A stretch of DNA of 64,000 bases from Cristatella mucedo (Eukaryota; Bryozoa; Phylactolaemata; Cristatellidae), in the NCBI GenBank assembly GCA_009760855.2, contig WPIO01000131.1, positions 524,501 to 588,500 of the forward strand, in the 5' to 3' direction. The notes below the pieces were generated by a model. The model was not told the origin of the DNA, did not search any database, and saw only the letters and a list, made by a program, of their open reading frames with translations. Positions 1 through 11,639 of the stretch are shown here, one piece after another (within the stretch, counting starts at the first letter, position 1; the number at the start of each line of letters is the position of its first letter). The translations under genes and the position numbers were made by a program.

Positions 1-1466
1 GAGCTAACCACTCCACAGAATCAGCATTGCTTAGGGTATACAACGACCTGCTTAAGAATGCAGACATGGTTAGATTGTCTCTGTTTGTTTCGCTCCACCT
101 TCTGGCAGCTTTAGATACTATTGATCACACGGTTCTTCTACAGCACCACTTATCTCGCCTGGGTATCATTGGCAATGATCTGCAGTAGTTCACGACCCAC
201 GCAGTGGGGGACTCCGGAGTATTGACGTAATTGGACAAAGATCATCCAAAGTACCTCTGAAATGTGGGGTACCTCAGGGCTCCGTGCTAGGTTCAGTTCT
301 TTTCACGGTTAATACTCTCGCTCTTGCTTATGTGATTGCCAAGCACAATCTAGACTTTCACTTCTTTGCGGATGATACTCAGTTTTACCTATGCTGTGAT
401 CCCTTCCGGCCTTCGAGCACCTCGAATTCGCTCAACTCACTTGCTGCATGTATTTATGATATCTTCACATATATGGGAGCCAGTTTTATCAAACTAAACG
501 ATAATAAAACTAACTTAATAGTTATGGGCAAACCCTGTGTGATTTGTAAATTGGAAAGGCTAAAGCTCAAAATTGGCTCTGCCAGCATATCTCCTGTTGA
601 ATTAGCTCGAAATCGAGGTGTCATATTCCAAAGTAACTTCTCATTAGACGACTACATAAGCTCCACAATCACGTCTGCCTACTTTCAGCTACAGAGCATT
701 GCTAACATTCGGGCTTGCTTAGATAAGTATACCACGTCGAAGTTGGTCCATGCATTTATGGCATCCCATCTTGACCTCTGTAACTCACTGCTTGCTGGCC
801 TACCAGCATGTGCAATCAGTCGATTATAGCTTATGCAACACTCCGCAGCTAAGCTTGTCTTCCGTGAGCTTGGCATTTGCCACTTCTCACCACTTCTGGA
901 TGACCTGCACTGGCTACTAGGTAAGCAACGGATAGACTTCAAGATTTTGACGCTCACGTTTACGTCACTTCGTTCTTCGGCTCCAACTTATCTCTCAGAT
1001 CTACTCTCCCACAAGGCCAAGCACCGTGCCACCTGCTTTTTGGAATGCAACATTTGGCCAATACCTCGTACAAACCGCAAGTTCTTTGGAGACCGTACAT
1101 TTAGTTCGAATGCTCCCAGAGCCCGGAACTCACTTCCGACTTGCGTCACAACATCCCCTGATTTAACCACGTTGAAAAAGAGCTTTATACGTACCTATTT
1201 ACAACAGCATTTAGTGGGTCCCTGTGATTCGTTCTTCAAGTGCTTATGCGTTCTGACACTGTGCATGCTACCACTAACCACACTCGCATGCTAACCCTAT
1301 GCATGTCACCCCTAACCACATTCTTCATTTTGTTTATCAAGCTTGATATTACTCAGGATTCAAACGCATTTTCCATTGCAGCAAATGTTCAGCGCCTAGG
1401 AAGAGATTGAGTTCTCTTAGGGTGCTTCAGTAAATGCTCTATTATTTTTATTATTATCATTAGTAG
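1..1466 (+). mobile_element. CR1/L2-type LINE (family A), copy 1, decayed RT to 3' end
   Basis: The window opens inside the reverse transcriptase of a non-LTR retrotransposon. The first bases match the stretch at about 55240 in the near-complete copy (53063-56697). An RT block is readable in 284-829, including a catalytic-type box written FADDTQFY (usual form YADDTQLY in the sister copies). The C-terminal domain follows in a second frame (833-1294) after a stop at 829. The 3' end carries the family hairpin (about 1396-1432) and an ATT-rich tail to 1466. Several stops and frameshifts make it non-functional. The 5' part lies outside the window. The A family is assigned to the CR1/L2 group from the RT order and the simple-repeat tail; the exact clade is inference. 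Confidence 0.9.
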
Positions 1467-3725
1467 ATGTCTACAACACGACACTAGCTGACACGCTAGA
1501 TGAGTTTACACGTCTGATGAAGTGCATTGTGCGCCTTTGCCCTGACGGCTTATGATTTACCACAGACATTTAACTAGCTAGGTCTACTAAGCACAAGCTT
1601 GAAAAAGCATGCAAAAGATCAGGAATAACTGTCCGTCAACAGGCATACGAGGAGTACTGTAGATCGTACCAATCGATCCTGGCAAAGGTCAAGCCTTGCT
1701 TTTATAAAAACATTGTGGAATCGCGAATGCTTAATCTGAAAATGCTTATGTCGACGATCAACCATCTGCTCAACAGCTGCCAGGTTAGTTCCTTACCTGA
1801 TGGTCCTTGTGATGATCTAGCCGACTGCTTCTCTTGATTCTTTGTTTAGAATATAGACAAGATCCGGGAGTCAATTCCTGCCATAGCAGCAACCCCTAGA
1901 ATGCTGTCCCTCAATTCCTGGCTGCACCCCAACGTCTACATTTAAGCAGGTCAGTAGAGATCTCGTCCCGAAGTTCACATCACAATCGAAGAAGACAACA
2001 AGTCCTTTGGACTCTAATCCTACCGTCCTGCTCCAATGTTGAATTTATCAGCTGCTGCCATGCATAACTAACGTCATTAAAAATATCCTCAGGTCATTCC
2101 CACCATCTTTTTAAAAGCTGTATTCAGACCACTTCCCAAGAAAGCTACACTAGACCAAGAAGGCTTGAGCAACTACCGCCCTATGTCCTTTCTACTATTC
2201 CTGCCAAAGAGACTAGAGCGAGCCTTTGCGGATCAGCTCAACTCATCCATTGCAACTTCAAACCTTAAAAGTAAGTTGCAGTCAAAAGCTTTAGAGCCAG
2301 TCACTCCACAGAATCAGGATTGCTTAGGGTGTACAATGACCTAATATCCAATGCAGACTTAGGTGGAGTATCTCCACTTGTTTTGCTCGATCTTCCGGCA
2401 GCTTTAGATACTATGGATCACAAAGTTTTTTCTAGAGCTTCTCATGTATCTAAGGCATCACTGGCACTGCTCTGCAATGGTTCGCATCCTATCTCAATGG
2501 GAGACTCCATACTATAGACGTGAATAGACAAAGATCATCCAAGGTATCTCCGAAATATGGGGTACCTGAGGGCTCCATGATAGGTGCGGTTCCTGTCACG
2601 GTTTATACTCTCTCTTGCTGATGTGATGGCTCAGCACAATCTAGGCTTTCACTTCTAATCGGATGACACTCAGCTGTACCCTCCCAGCCTTCGAGCTCCT
2701 CGAATTCTCACAACTCCTTTGCTGCATGCATTGATGATGTCCACACATGGATTGCAGAATTTTTTTTTAAATTAATTGATGAGAAAACTAACTTAATAGT
2801 TGTCGGCAAACCGAGTGCGATTCAGAAATTGGAAAAGCCAACGCCAACAATCAGCTCTCTCAGCATATCTCCTGTTGAATCTGCACGTAATCTAGCTATC
2901 ATGTCTCAAAATGACCTTTCGTCAGACGACCACATAAGTTTTACATTCAAGTCCACCTACTTTTAGCTACATAAGGTAGCTAAAATTCGGACTTGTTTGG
3001 ACAAGCATGCCACATCTAAGCTGGCTCAGGCATTGCTGACATCCCGTCTTGACTTCTGTAACTCACTGCTTGCCGACCTATTGGCATGTGCCATCAGGTG
3101 CTTATAGCTGGTGCAAAACTCCGCAGCTAGGCTTGCCTTTCGTGAGCGTAGCAGTTGCAACATAACGCCACTTCTGGCCGATCTGGACTGGCTACCAGAC
3201 AAGCGACGGATCGAATTCAAGGTTTTGTCACTAACTTTTAGGTCACTTCATTCTTCGGCTCCAGCCTATCTCTCAGATCTACTCCCCACCAGGCCAAGCT
3301 TCGTATTACCGGCTTTCCGGACTACAACAGTTTATTAGTACCTCGTATGAACCTCAAATTCTGTTGGGACCGTGCATTTAGCTCGCATGCTCCAAAAGCC
3401 AGGAGCTCACTCCCGACTTGCGTCACAACATCCCCTGACTTGACCACATTTAGAAAGAGCTAAAACGCATCTATTAAGGACAGTATTTGGTTGGTCAATG
3501 TGATTCAACCGTTATGTACTTATGCTCTGACACTTAACATGCTGCATCTAGCCACACTTGCATGGTGACCCCGTGCATATCACCTCTAATCATGTTATTT
3601 ATTTTTTTTATCAAGCCTGATATCGTTAACCATTAAATCGCGTTTCTCTTTGCAGCAAATGTAAAACGCTTAGAAAGAGATTGAATTCTCTCAGAGCGCT
3701 TTATGAGTGATGATTATTGTTATTG
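1467..3725 (+). mobile_element. CR1/L2-type LINE (family A), copy 2, heavily decayed
   Basis: Sequence from 1467 matches the middle of the near-complete element (position 54401 onward), so this copy is 5'-truncated. It starts exactly where the ATT tail of copy 1 stops, giving a head-to-tail pair. It runs through the linker, the RT (about 2290-2900, many stops, no long frame) and the C-terminal domain (3026-3450). It ends in the family hairpin (about 3666-3702) and a short TTATTG-type tail. Divergence is higher than in copy 1. No protein can be made. Confidence 0.85.
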
Positions 3726-4025
3726 TTACTGATACAGTGAAAATGACACTCGGGAGTGCTCTTGGCAAGCATGCTCCCGTTCATTCAATCTGTGTACAGA
3801 GTCGTAGATGTCCTTTCCAATTTGGAAAAAAACTTATAAAGATGGGCGTTGTTAAGCTCAGGCTTGAACTTCGTTTAAAAAAATCGGGGTCTGATGCAGA
3901 TCTATTAAATTTCAAAGACTTCCTTTAAGTTTACACCGGGAAGCCCACAAAACAGGGCTTCTTTTTTTCACTCGAAATTTAATTCTTGCCAAGCAAAGCC
4001 TTAACGGATTTATAAGACAGTAAAC
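3726..4025. other. Unassigned spacer between LINE copies
   Basis: No gene recognised. One 73-codon frame (3707-3928) has no family resemblance and begins in the simple tail of the preceding LINE, so I treat it as chance. Confidence 0.3.
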
Positions 4026-6250
4026 ACTTTACTAGCCAATGCTCAGAGGTCTCACTCCCCATATTAACGGCTCAGTCGTAAATTTCTCAGCCTTCATTAA
4101 TAAAACAATTGTGCACATTCGTGCCTCCACAGAGCCATCTCCGACCGAAGCAATTGCAGTATTACATCCTGTGACCTTATTGAAAAGGTTGTCCGAGGTT
4201 TCTGCATTAGTGGCTACCTTAATAGGTTCGAGCAAAGAGACATAATCTCCTGAAGACCTTATACCATCATCGCTGTGGTCTTTATTGGCAGACAAACTTA
4301 GTACTGCCTTGACCAAGGTTAATAAAGCTTTTTTGGTAAAAGAAGTCATTCCCAAGTCTTACACATCGGCAACCGTTAGATCCATACTAAAAAAGCCTGA
4401 ATTAAATCCCGAGGTCCTTGTAAACTATGGCCCAGTTTCCCTTCTTTCTTTTTTGGCAGAGATTCTTGAAAAATCGTTGCTAAGCAGCTGGCTGAACATA
4501 TTGAAAAGAACGAAATGTCAGAAACATTGCAATCAGGGTTCAAGAGGCAGCACTCCACTGAAACTGCTCCCCTCCGTGTTAAAATTGACATTCCACGTGG
4601 CAATTATGACGGGAATGTCACTGCCTAAGCTCTGCTAGATCTGTCAGCTGCCTTTGCCTCCATTGACCACGATGTTCATCTTATTCAATTGAGAACAACG
4701 ATCGGTCTGGAAGATGATGCACTTACATTGTTTAAATCGTACTTTTGTGATCATGTTCAATCCGTGTCATGTGGGGGTCACGTCTCACACATGAAACCGG
4801 TCACCTGTGGAGTCTCTCAAGGGTAGGTTACTGGTCCCTTGCTGTTCTTTATTTATACTCAATCTCTTAGAAAAGTGATTAAGGCCCGTGGAATAGGATA
4901 TCGATGTTATGCTGATAATACTCAGCTCTATCTGCTATTCAAACCATCTTAATATGCTGCAGCAACTGATAAACTGAATGCTTGCTGTGCATACGTTCGA
5001 ATGTTGGACAATTTCTTGAAACTAGATGATGAACCGGACTGCTGCTCGTAAGATACCCTAAGCTGGCTGGATTAGAAGGCTATGCTCTTCTAATAGGTGA
5101 TACTGTTGTGCTGCTATCACTACATGCTCAAAATGTAGGTGTCATTTTCGACAGCTGCCTAGATTTTAAAAGCTTCATCAAGAACACTGCCTCCACAGCT
5201 AGCCATCACGTCTGATCCCTGTCTAAGATATGGAGCTGTCTTCCACAGAGGTTTGCGAAAAATTTAACTAGCTCTTTAGTTCAGTCTCGGTTTGACTATT
5301 GTAACTTCCTTTTAGCTGGGCTACCAAAGAAAGCAACTAGGCCATTACAGGTGACTATGAATATGTCTGCAAGGCTTGTCTTCGAGTTCCAGAGGTTTCA
5401 CCTCGTGTTTTCTTCGCCAAAAGAGCTAAGACGGCTGCCGGTTGATCAACGGATACAGAGCAAAGTTCTTAGGCTCACCCACAACGCCAGCAAAAGCTTG
5501 GCCTCTCGATAACTAGCTAAACTGCTACGACAGTTTCAGCTTCTTCGCGTTCTCAGATCCTGCATAGACAATAAATTAACCTTTTTCATCCTTCTTCTTA
5601 GAGACATACCTATTTAGGACAGCATTTAGTGGGTCCTTGTGATTCGTCCTCGATGTGCTTATGCGTGCTGACACTGTTCATGCTGCCACTAACCACATTC
5701 GCATGCTGACCCAGTGCATGTAACCCCTAACCATGTTATTCATTTTGTTTGTTTTTCAAGCATGATTTTACTTACTATTCTATTGCGTATCACTTTGCAG
5801 CAAATGTAAAGCGCCTAGAAAGAGATTAAGTTCTCTGAGGGCGCTTTATCAAGTGCAATATTGTTATTATTATTATTACCATTATAGACAGAAGCTTTAG
5901 CTATGCTGGTCAGGTACTGTGGAACTCGCTTCCAAAATTCTTATGCAATGACAAATACAGTCTATGCTGCTGCCGACTATCGCTCATTCTTTTCGGCCAT
6001 CTTGAGCTGCTACTGCTTGGCTACTCACTGCATCAACTGCTGTCCTGACTCTGCTATTCTTCCCACTTCCACTTTGTTGAGTAAGACGAAGTCTGTTGGC
6101 TACAGAATGCATGCCAAAAGCCACTTAGGCTGTGAGTGTGCTCTACAAAACTCTCCTGCGTTACCTATACATAGTCGCTATGGATTTTTGAAAATACAGA
6201 CGGAGATACATTACTTTTACTTACATTACTGCTGCAAGCATGAATTAAAA
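4026..6250 (+). mobile_element. Second LINE family (family B), RT plus C-terminal region, with a nested family-A fragment
   Basis: This is a different, more diverged CR1/L2-like lineage. The RT start is legible around 4375-4460 (conserved block before the active site), the A-box equivalent near 4636-4670 (DLSAAFASIDHD-like) and a YADNTQLY box near 4907-4930, where the second Asp of YADD is replaced by Asn. The C-terminal part continues to about 5580 and resumes at 5886, because a family-A 3' fragment is inserted at 5592-5885. The same B sequence is uninterrupted on the minus strand at 6700-7487, which confirms the join. Stops and shifts are frequent. Confidence 0.75.
5592..5885 (+). mobile_element. 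5'-truncated LINE-A 3' end nested in LINE-B
   Basis: About 290 bp matching the last part of family A: end of the C-terminal domain, the 3' UTR with its short direct phrases, the hairpin at about 5811-5848 and a TTATTATTATT tail. Flanking sequence on both sides belongs to family B, so this A copy landed in an older B copy. Confidence 0.8.
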
Positions 6251-6690
6251 CGAAATTCATCTTAAAATGCTGGCCTGAGTCTACGGGAAGTAAGAGACTG
6301 GGTAGCGGCACCAGTGAAGATAGCGTACTTCTGGAACATCTGGCGAACAAAAGTACTTGAAGCGAATAATAACTTTCACGTTATCACTTCTTTGGGCTAC
6401 AAATTTACAAACTAACCTGTACAAAAATTAAAAGGTGACAGAAAATACGAATTAACACGCTTGCTATGCAATTTACTAAAGGTTTTAAAGATTCCTAGCT
6501 TCCAAAAATAGTGTACCTTGATAAAAATAGTGTACCCTGTGGAAAGTGCAAAGCGATTGAAATGTTAAATCTATATATCCAAGGTTAATTAATTTTGGTT
6601 AATAAGAATGTTCGCAAACTGTGACCCACAGTCTCAAGAGCATGGATTTAGATCTCCTGACATTAGGAGCGACAGAACTGGCTCTTCAAT
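6251..6690. other. Unassigned AT-rich stretch
   Basis: No coding or structural signal I can support. A short imperfect repeat of a GTGTACC-containing phrase occurs near 6510-6540. Confidence 0.3.
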
Positions 6691-7487
6691 TACCCGAAGA
6701 ACAGTGATATATGTAGATTTGAATGTATCTCCGTCAGTTACTCCACAAAGTCATAAAGACCATGTGGGTGTTACGCAGGAGAGTTTTGTATAGCGCACTT
6801 ACAGCCTAAGCGGCTTTCAGTACGCATTCGGCAGCCAACAGACTTCGTCTCACGCAACAAAGAGAAAGTGGGGAGCATAGCAGAGTTAGGAGAGCAGTTG
6901 AGGTAGTGAGTAGCATAGAAGTAGCAGTTCAGGACCGCTGAAAAAGATGTACCTAAGTCGGCAGTTGGAGAGTAGTTGTCGTTGTGTAAGAATTGTGGAA
7001 GCGTGTTCTACAGTCTAGGACCTGCAGAGCTAAAGCTTCTGTCGCCAACTGTCTTTAAGCGGAGGAATGGGACAGCTAATTTATTGTCCACACAGGACCT
7101 GAGAGCGCGAACAGGCTGAAACTGATGCAGCAGTTCAGCTAGGTACGAAGGAGCCAAGCCGTGGCGGGCCTTGTGGGTCAGCGTAAGAACTTTGCTCTGT
7201 ATCCTTTGCTCAACCGGCAACCATCCTAGCTCTTTCAGCAGAGGTGACACGTGCTCAAACCGCTGGGACTTGAAGACCAGCCTTGCAGCTATATTCATAG
7301 TCCGCTGTAGTGGCATAATAGCTTTCTTTGGCAGCCCAGCCAAAAGGGAATTACAATAATCAAGCCGAGACAGAAGTAAAAAGCTAGTTAAATTTTTTAA
7401 AAGCCACTGTGGGAGACAGCTTCTAATCTTGGATAGGGATCGGATGTGATGGCTAGCTGTAGGGGCAGTCTTCTGAATGAAGCTTTT
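6691..7487 (-). mobile_element. LINE-B copy, C-terminal region and 3' end, minus strand
   Basis: The frame 7343-7008 (minus) reads through the typical post-RT domain of this LINE group (LQRTMNIAARLVF..., ...LGWLPVEQRIQSKVLTLT..., ...VGDRSFSSAGPRL). It corresponds to the LINE-B copy at 5210-6240. The 3' end lies near 6700, the 5' truncation at about 7487. It is the cleanest B C-terminus in the window. Confidence 0.8.
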
Positions 7488-9180
7488 CCAAGCATTTAAC
7501 CAATATAGAGATCGCTAGGAATAGGTTTACAAAGAATTTGTATATAAAATAAACAGTGTCGCACCATTACTATATTTTTCATATTGAGATAAATGGCGAA
7601 AATTTCTGCATTGACCTTTCCTTGTGTGTCAAGTGTTTAGCAGAGTGGTTAACGTAACTGTAATAAATTGGGACCAAACGTATTTTTTTACGCGTTATAA
7701 TGTAGCATTGAATATCTCAAGTCTCGTCGGAAATTTTCAAAATACTGCCTTAGCTGAAAGCTATGGATAAAAAAACCATAGTATTCGTCAAAATAAGATC
7801 AAATGACTTTTACACGAAAACGGGTCAACTTCGGGGATAAAAAAATTACAATTTGGTTAGGTTTTTTACTTGGCTAGAAAATAAAAAGTACAAGCAAATT
7901 ATTCACGCGAACAAAGTAATATGTGGATAGTAATTTCAAAGTAGCAAGCAGCCCGTGGCATACTGCTACGAGAGATTAAGCAACGGAAAAGTAAATTCGG
8001 TCTGGATGGTCACGTTCCCCAACAAGCATGAATAGCCGGCCCTGGGTTCGTTAATACAAGTGAGAATCGCTGGTGCTAAGCTACCAAATCCCGAAGCGAA
8101 GCTGCTGGCACTTTAATGCACCTGTAATGCATCATTAATGTATCTTTAATGCACGTTAATTCATCTTTAATGCATCAACTCTAAGCGTCGACGGACAAGC
8201 TTAAACTTTTTCAATTGCAACGTGCCAGCTGCCGTCCTATGTTTTGCAGCGAATGCAGATGTGTGATATAATAGTTATTTTGACAACTAGTAACTACATG
8301 ACCGCGATGTTGTTCTCCCGCATATAAGCTGCCCTCTTGGTGGCTAACAGTGCAGTTGGAATCATAAGCGGCTCTGTCTAGTAGAGATGCAGCTGATGAG
8401 CACGACCATTTTGAATCAAGACTCTCACTATCGACTCGACAAAAGTAACGCTCTTCTATTTGATAGAGGAATCTGTTGAATTCAATGTTAGCATACGTAG
8501 TTACAGCACTCAATGTAGGTCTTCGAACCGTGTCGAGAGTAACCTCCAGTGACTGAGCCTCTCCTTAAGCCTACATTACCGATTTCACAGGCTTTCTCTT
8601 GATTGAACCGGTTTTTTGTGATCGTCTGCCATCGTGAACTTGGTTGCTTGAAATGCGAAACCAGGTCCGCTTATTCTAATCGCTGTCAGCATGCATCGTG
8701 ATGTCGAGACTCGCGTCTGACCAAAAACGAATAGGAATTTGCTGCCATGGTTATTCTGCAATCGCATGTGCTCTCAGAGGAGACAGCTTAATTTGCTTCA
8801 GGTGCGAAATAATGACTGGGATTAAAGATTACTTTCGACTGCCATTTCAATTAATTCAGGCTGTCGGCTTCGAAAAGAGTGTAACAGTTAATTATTTGCT
8901 GACGGCATTCAGACTAGCAACTAAATCTAAGGCTTGGGAACCTGCAGCAAACGATAACCTGTAAGGACCAGGGTTGACCCTCACCGCGGTCACTTACATC
9001 GAAGACTGTGTGCAACCTTACACTACATCTTAGTTAAGCAGTGATATGATACCGCCAGGGCAGGAAGTCACATAGTCCTGCAGTGGCTTTCTGAAAAAAG
9101 TTTCCTAGGCACGGCTGATGGAACGCCAGCTCCCACAGGTTTAGCTGCAGGTCAACCAACAGAGGCTAGGTAACCTTCAC
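7488..9180. other. 1.7 kb without a recognised gene
   Basis: Nothing assignable. A degenerate tandem phrase built on TTTAATGCAT(C) lies at about 8112-8180. The 100-codon minus frame 8513-8211 and the 88-codon plus frame 8698-8964 show no motif I recognise. Confidence 0.3.
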
Positions 9181-9182
9181 CT

Positions 9183-9226
9183 GGTGGGCGGCGGGGCGGC
9201 GGGGGGGGGGGGGGGGCGGGGGCGGT
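9183..9226 (+). repeat. G-rich tract with a 16-G run
   Basis: Sixteen consecutive G at 9201-9216, flanked by shorter GGGG/GGG runs. It is the only strong G-tract in the window and could form a G-quadruplex. The proline-rich frame on the other strand is simply its translation. Confidence 0.9.
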
Positions 9227-10185
9227 AATTTTTCTCGTTCAGCCGCCCGAGCAGTTTCGCATCGGCGACTTCGAGGAGAGCCTTCCGTGGCCGCCGTGGG
9301 CGTGCCACGGCAGCTACGTTAGCCAATGTCGCCAAGCCATCCCTTAAGTATGGCCTTAAGTATAGCACCCCACGGTCTTGGTTGCATGCACGCGGAAGAC
9401 TCAGAGTTGGTATGATGCAAGACTCTCGGCTAAACAAGGCTTTAGGCAAAACTCGGCGAGGACTCAGCAGCCAAGCCCGGTTTTACTTTTTAATGCAAGA
9501 CTTAGCAAGTGACCAACCGCAGACACAGTTCAGGCTACGCCTTCTGCATTACTTAACCAGGAGTGGCTGGCGGCTTGACCAACGAAATCATCAATGCATT
9601 CCAAGCTAGTTCCTGTTTATAGAACACACGCTGAGTTCGGAGTTTAAGAATCGGATTTTGAGACGGCTAGCAGTGAAAGGTATGGCTTAATGTTTTATCA
9701 CACCGTTTATTGCGTTAGCGAAGCCTGGAAATAGGGAACTGCCTGGCCATCCCATCAATGCTCGGTGGGCGGAGCGAGTAGGAAGCCAGACTTGGTGAAA
9801 GACTGCCGTCTAAACCTCCTAAAAACAAGAAGACCTAATTCAGACTCAAATAGGTAGAAAGCATGTAGGAAGCAAGACTCGCCGACTAAACCAGGATTAT
9901 GGCTCTTCTGCATCTAATTAAATGAGGCTTCCGTATAAGGCAAGCTTGAGGATGTGCACCGGCAAATTTTGTGCCGAACCTAGGTAGAGTTCGTCATTGG
10001 GAGACACCTGCCTTGGCTGTCCCTGGGCCTTGGCCTTGCACAAGATGCACGCTCTTATAGACTGGTGTCGTCGGTTTGAGCCAGTCATTCTCTATTGCCA
10101 GCTGCGAGCTCAAGCGACTGCCGCTGAGGCCACTAGGCAGTAAAACAAAAGCAGCAGTCCAAACAGCTCTCAGGGAGCCATTCTG
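9227..10185. other. Moderately GC-rich region, no gene recognised
   Basis: A phrase resembling GCAAGACTC...CTAAACAAGG recurs in degraded form near 9418, 9500 and 9870, so an old tandem repeat is likely. Frames at 9177-9449 (-) and 9382-9609 (+) carry no recognisable domain. Confidence 0.3.
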
Positions 10186-10340
10186 TTTTGTCTGTGGGGT
10201 TAAGGTTTTTGCCTCAAACGACCACGGTCAATAGGCTTGCTTTTACTATAGTGGTCATGGGCTCGAGACCTGAGGCATATATGTAGCGCCTAGACAGAGA
10301 ATCAGTTCTCTTAGTGCGCTTTACAAATAAAAATGCTCTT
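10186..10340 (+). mobile_element. Decayed tRNA-derived SINE (SINE-1) with LINE-A tail
   Basis: It follows the copy at 31943-32085 from an A-box-like region (GGGGTTAAGG near 10197) through a B-box-like GGGCTCGAG (near 10260). It then enters the same hairpin that ends LINE-A (GCGCC...GAGA...TTCTC...GCGC, about 10288-10322) and an A/T-rich end. Pol III boxes are degraded. Confidence 0.6.
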
Positions 10341-11040
10341 TTTTCATTAGATCTTGAGTCCTTTTGGCCAATCCTTTTGGTTATCTTATTCAGCCTCCAG
10401 CGATACAGCAGTGACGGTGGGTGGAACTACGTCGGTGATAAGTCTTTCCTGCATCGGTATTTTCAGTGCCCCATCTAGCAGGACGGTCGCCTTTGATAAG
10501 GAGGAATGTGAATAGAGTAAACTCAGCCTAACGATTGCTTCCTTTCTGTTCTTTACCGTGCCTCGTCATTATTTCCAATTGAATACTATTGGTAGTGGGT
10601 TTACCAAAGACTAGGTAAGCATTTAAATGTAAGAAAAAAGCTTTACTGGTCTTGGATGGCCGTTCATCAACCGCGAGGCACTCAGGTATGAATTGATGTC
10701 AGAGTCAGTGCATTTGTATTAACATTTGGCAGCAGCGCTTGGGCTGAGAGCTGATCTCGGGAGTTAACCACTGCCTAAACATATTCTATGCTTATTCAGT
10801 GCTTTTAAGTGATTATATATGTGGATTTTATAAAACCTAAGCTTAAATTAGCCAGGTGGACGTACTACTTGGGATAAAATAATCTCGTTAAAAATACTTT
10901 GGAACCTGTTTTGGTCGTGAGCCAATCTCGTAAGCTTTAGACTGCATTCCGCAAATACTTTTACCCTTTAATGGCACCAGAACAAAGTGTCTGTTTTCAC
11001 TTATTTTTGAGCATTTTCGTTTAGTATGACATCATTGACA
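10341..11040. other. Unassigned
   Basis: No gene, repeat or structure that I can support. Confidence 0.3.
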
Positions 11041-11041
11041 A

Positions 11042-11100
<59 letters not shown>

Positions 11101-11106
11101 TATATA
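11042..11106. repeat. (TA)n microsatellite
   Basis: About 30 uninterrupted TA dinucleotides followed by a TACATATATA variant. Confidence 0.98.
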
Positions 11107-11425
11107 ATGCAGAAGAGTTAATTTGTTTAGGCAGGCTTCTGCAGTAGCTTTTATTATTCTTCAATAAAAAATGTCCCATTCCAGTATATTATCCGGGAAT
11201 TGAAGGAGGTTTATTTCTCTAGGCCCGTTTTGTAAGTGTTGTTGTATCGTTAGTGTAACTACAGAGCTCAACGTGAGTCTGGGGTTAGTACTTAGTTACT
11301 GCTTCGCCACATCTCATGGCAATACAAATAAGTATCTACTCAGTTTTTTTAAATAATTCATGAACATTTAATGCCTAATTTGAAATTCATCAGCGATAGC
11401 TGAGATGACATCGAGCTCAGCTTCT

Positions 11426-11514
11426 ATGCGACGTCTGAGCACTTGTGCGAACCTTGCTTTTTGCTTGCTACTGCATCACTTGGCTGCAGCCAGGCAACAA
11501 CCTACAGCTAAGTT
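11426..11514 (+). CDS. Possible first exon with signal peptide (tentative)
   Basis: From the ATG at 11426 the frame reads MRRLSTCANLAFCLLLHHLA then AARQQPTAKL. That is a basic N-terminus, a hydrophobic Leu/Phe/Cys-rich core and an Ala-x-Ala-Arg cleavage-like site, the textbook layout of a secretory signal. The frame is open from 11405 to 11638, and a possible donor (AA/GTTAAT) follows near 11514. It lies upstream of, and on the same strand as, the immunoglobulin half-exons that start at 17.88 kb, so it might be a leader exon of that locus. Nothing in the sequence proves the link. Chance alone is a real alternative. Confidence 0.3.
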
Positions 11515-11639
11515 AATATCACGTAAAATACAGGCAGCGATTTTTAATCTAGGCTGTAATTACAGCTCGCAACTCAAAGAGAAAAAAATTTTCTGTGGAT
11601 CATTGTTCGAGAGATGGAGATATTGTCTTATAATGTAAA

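Noticed and set aside
685-957. Minus-strand frames opposite LINE C-terminal domains (also 26467-26733, 55923-56189)
   Set aside because: Mirror frames of the LINE coding strand; the sense strand carries the recognisable RT and C-terminal motifs.
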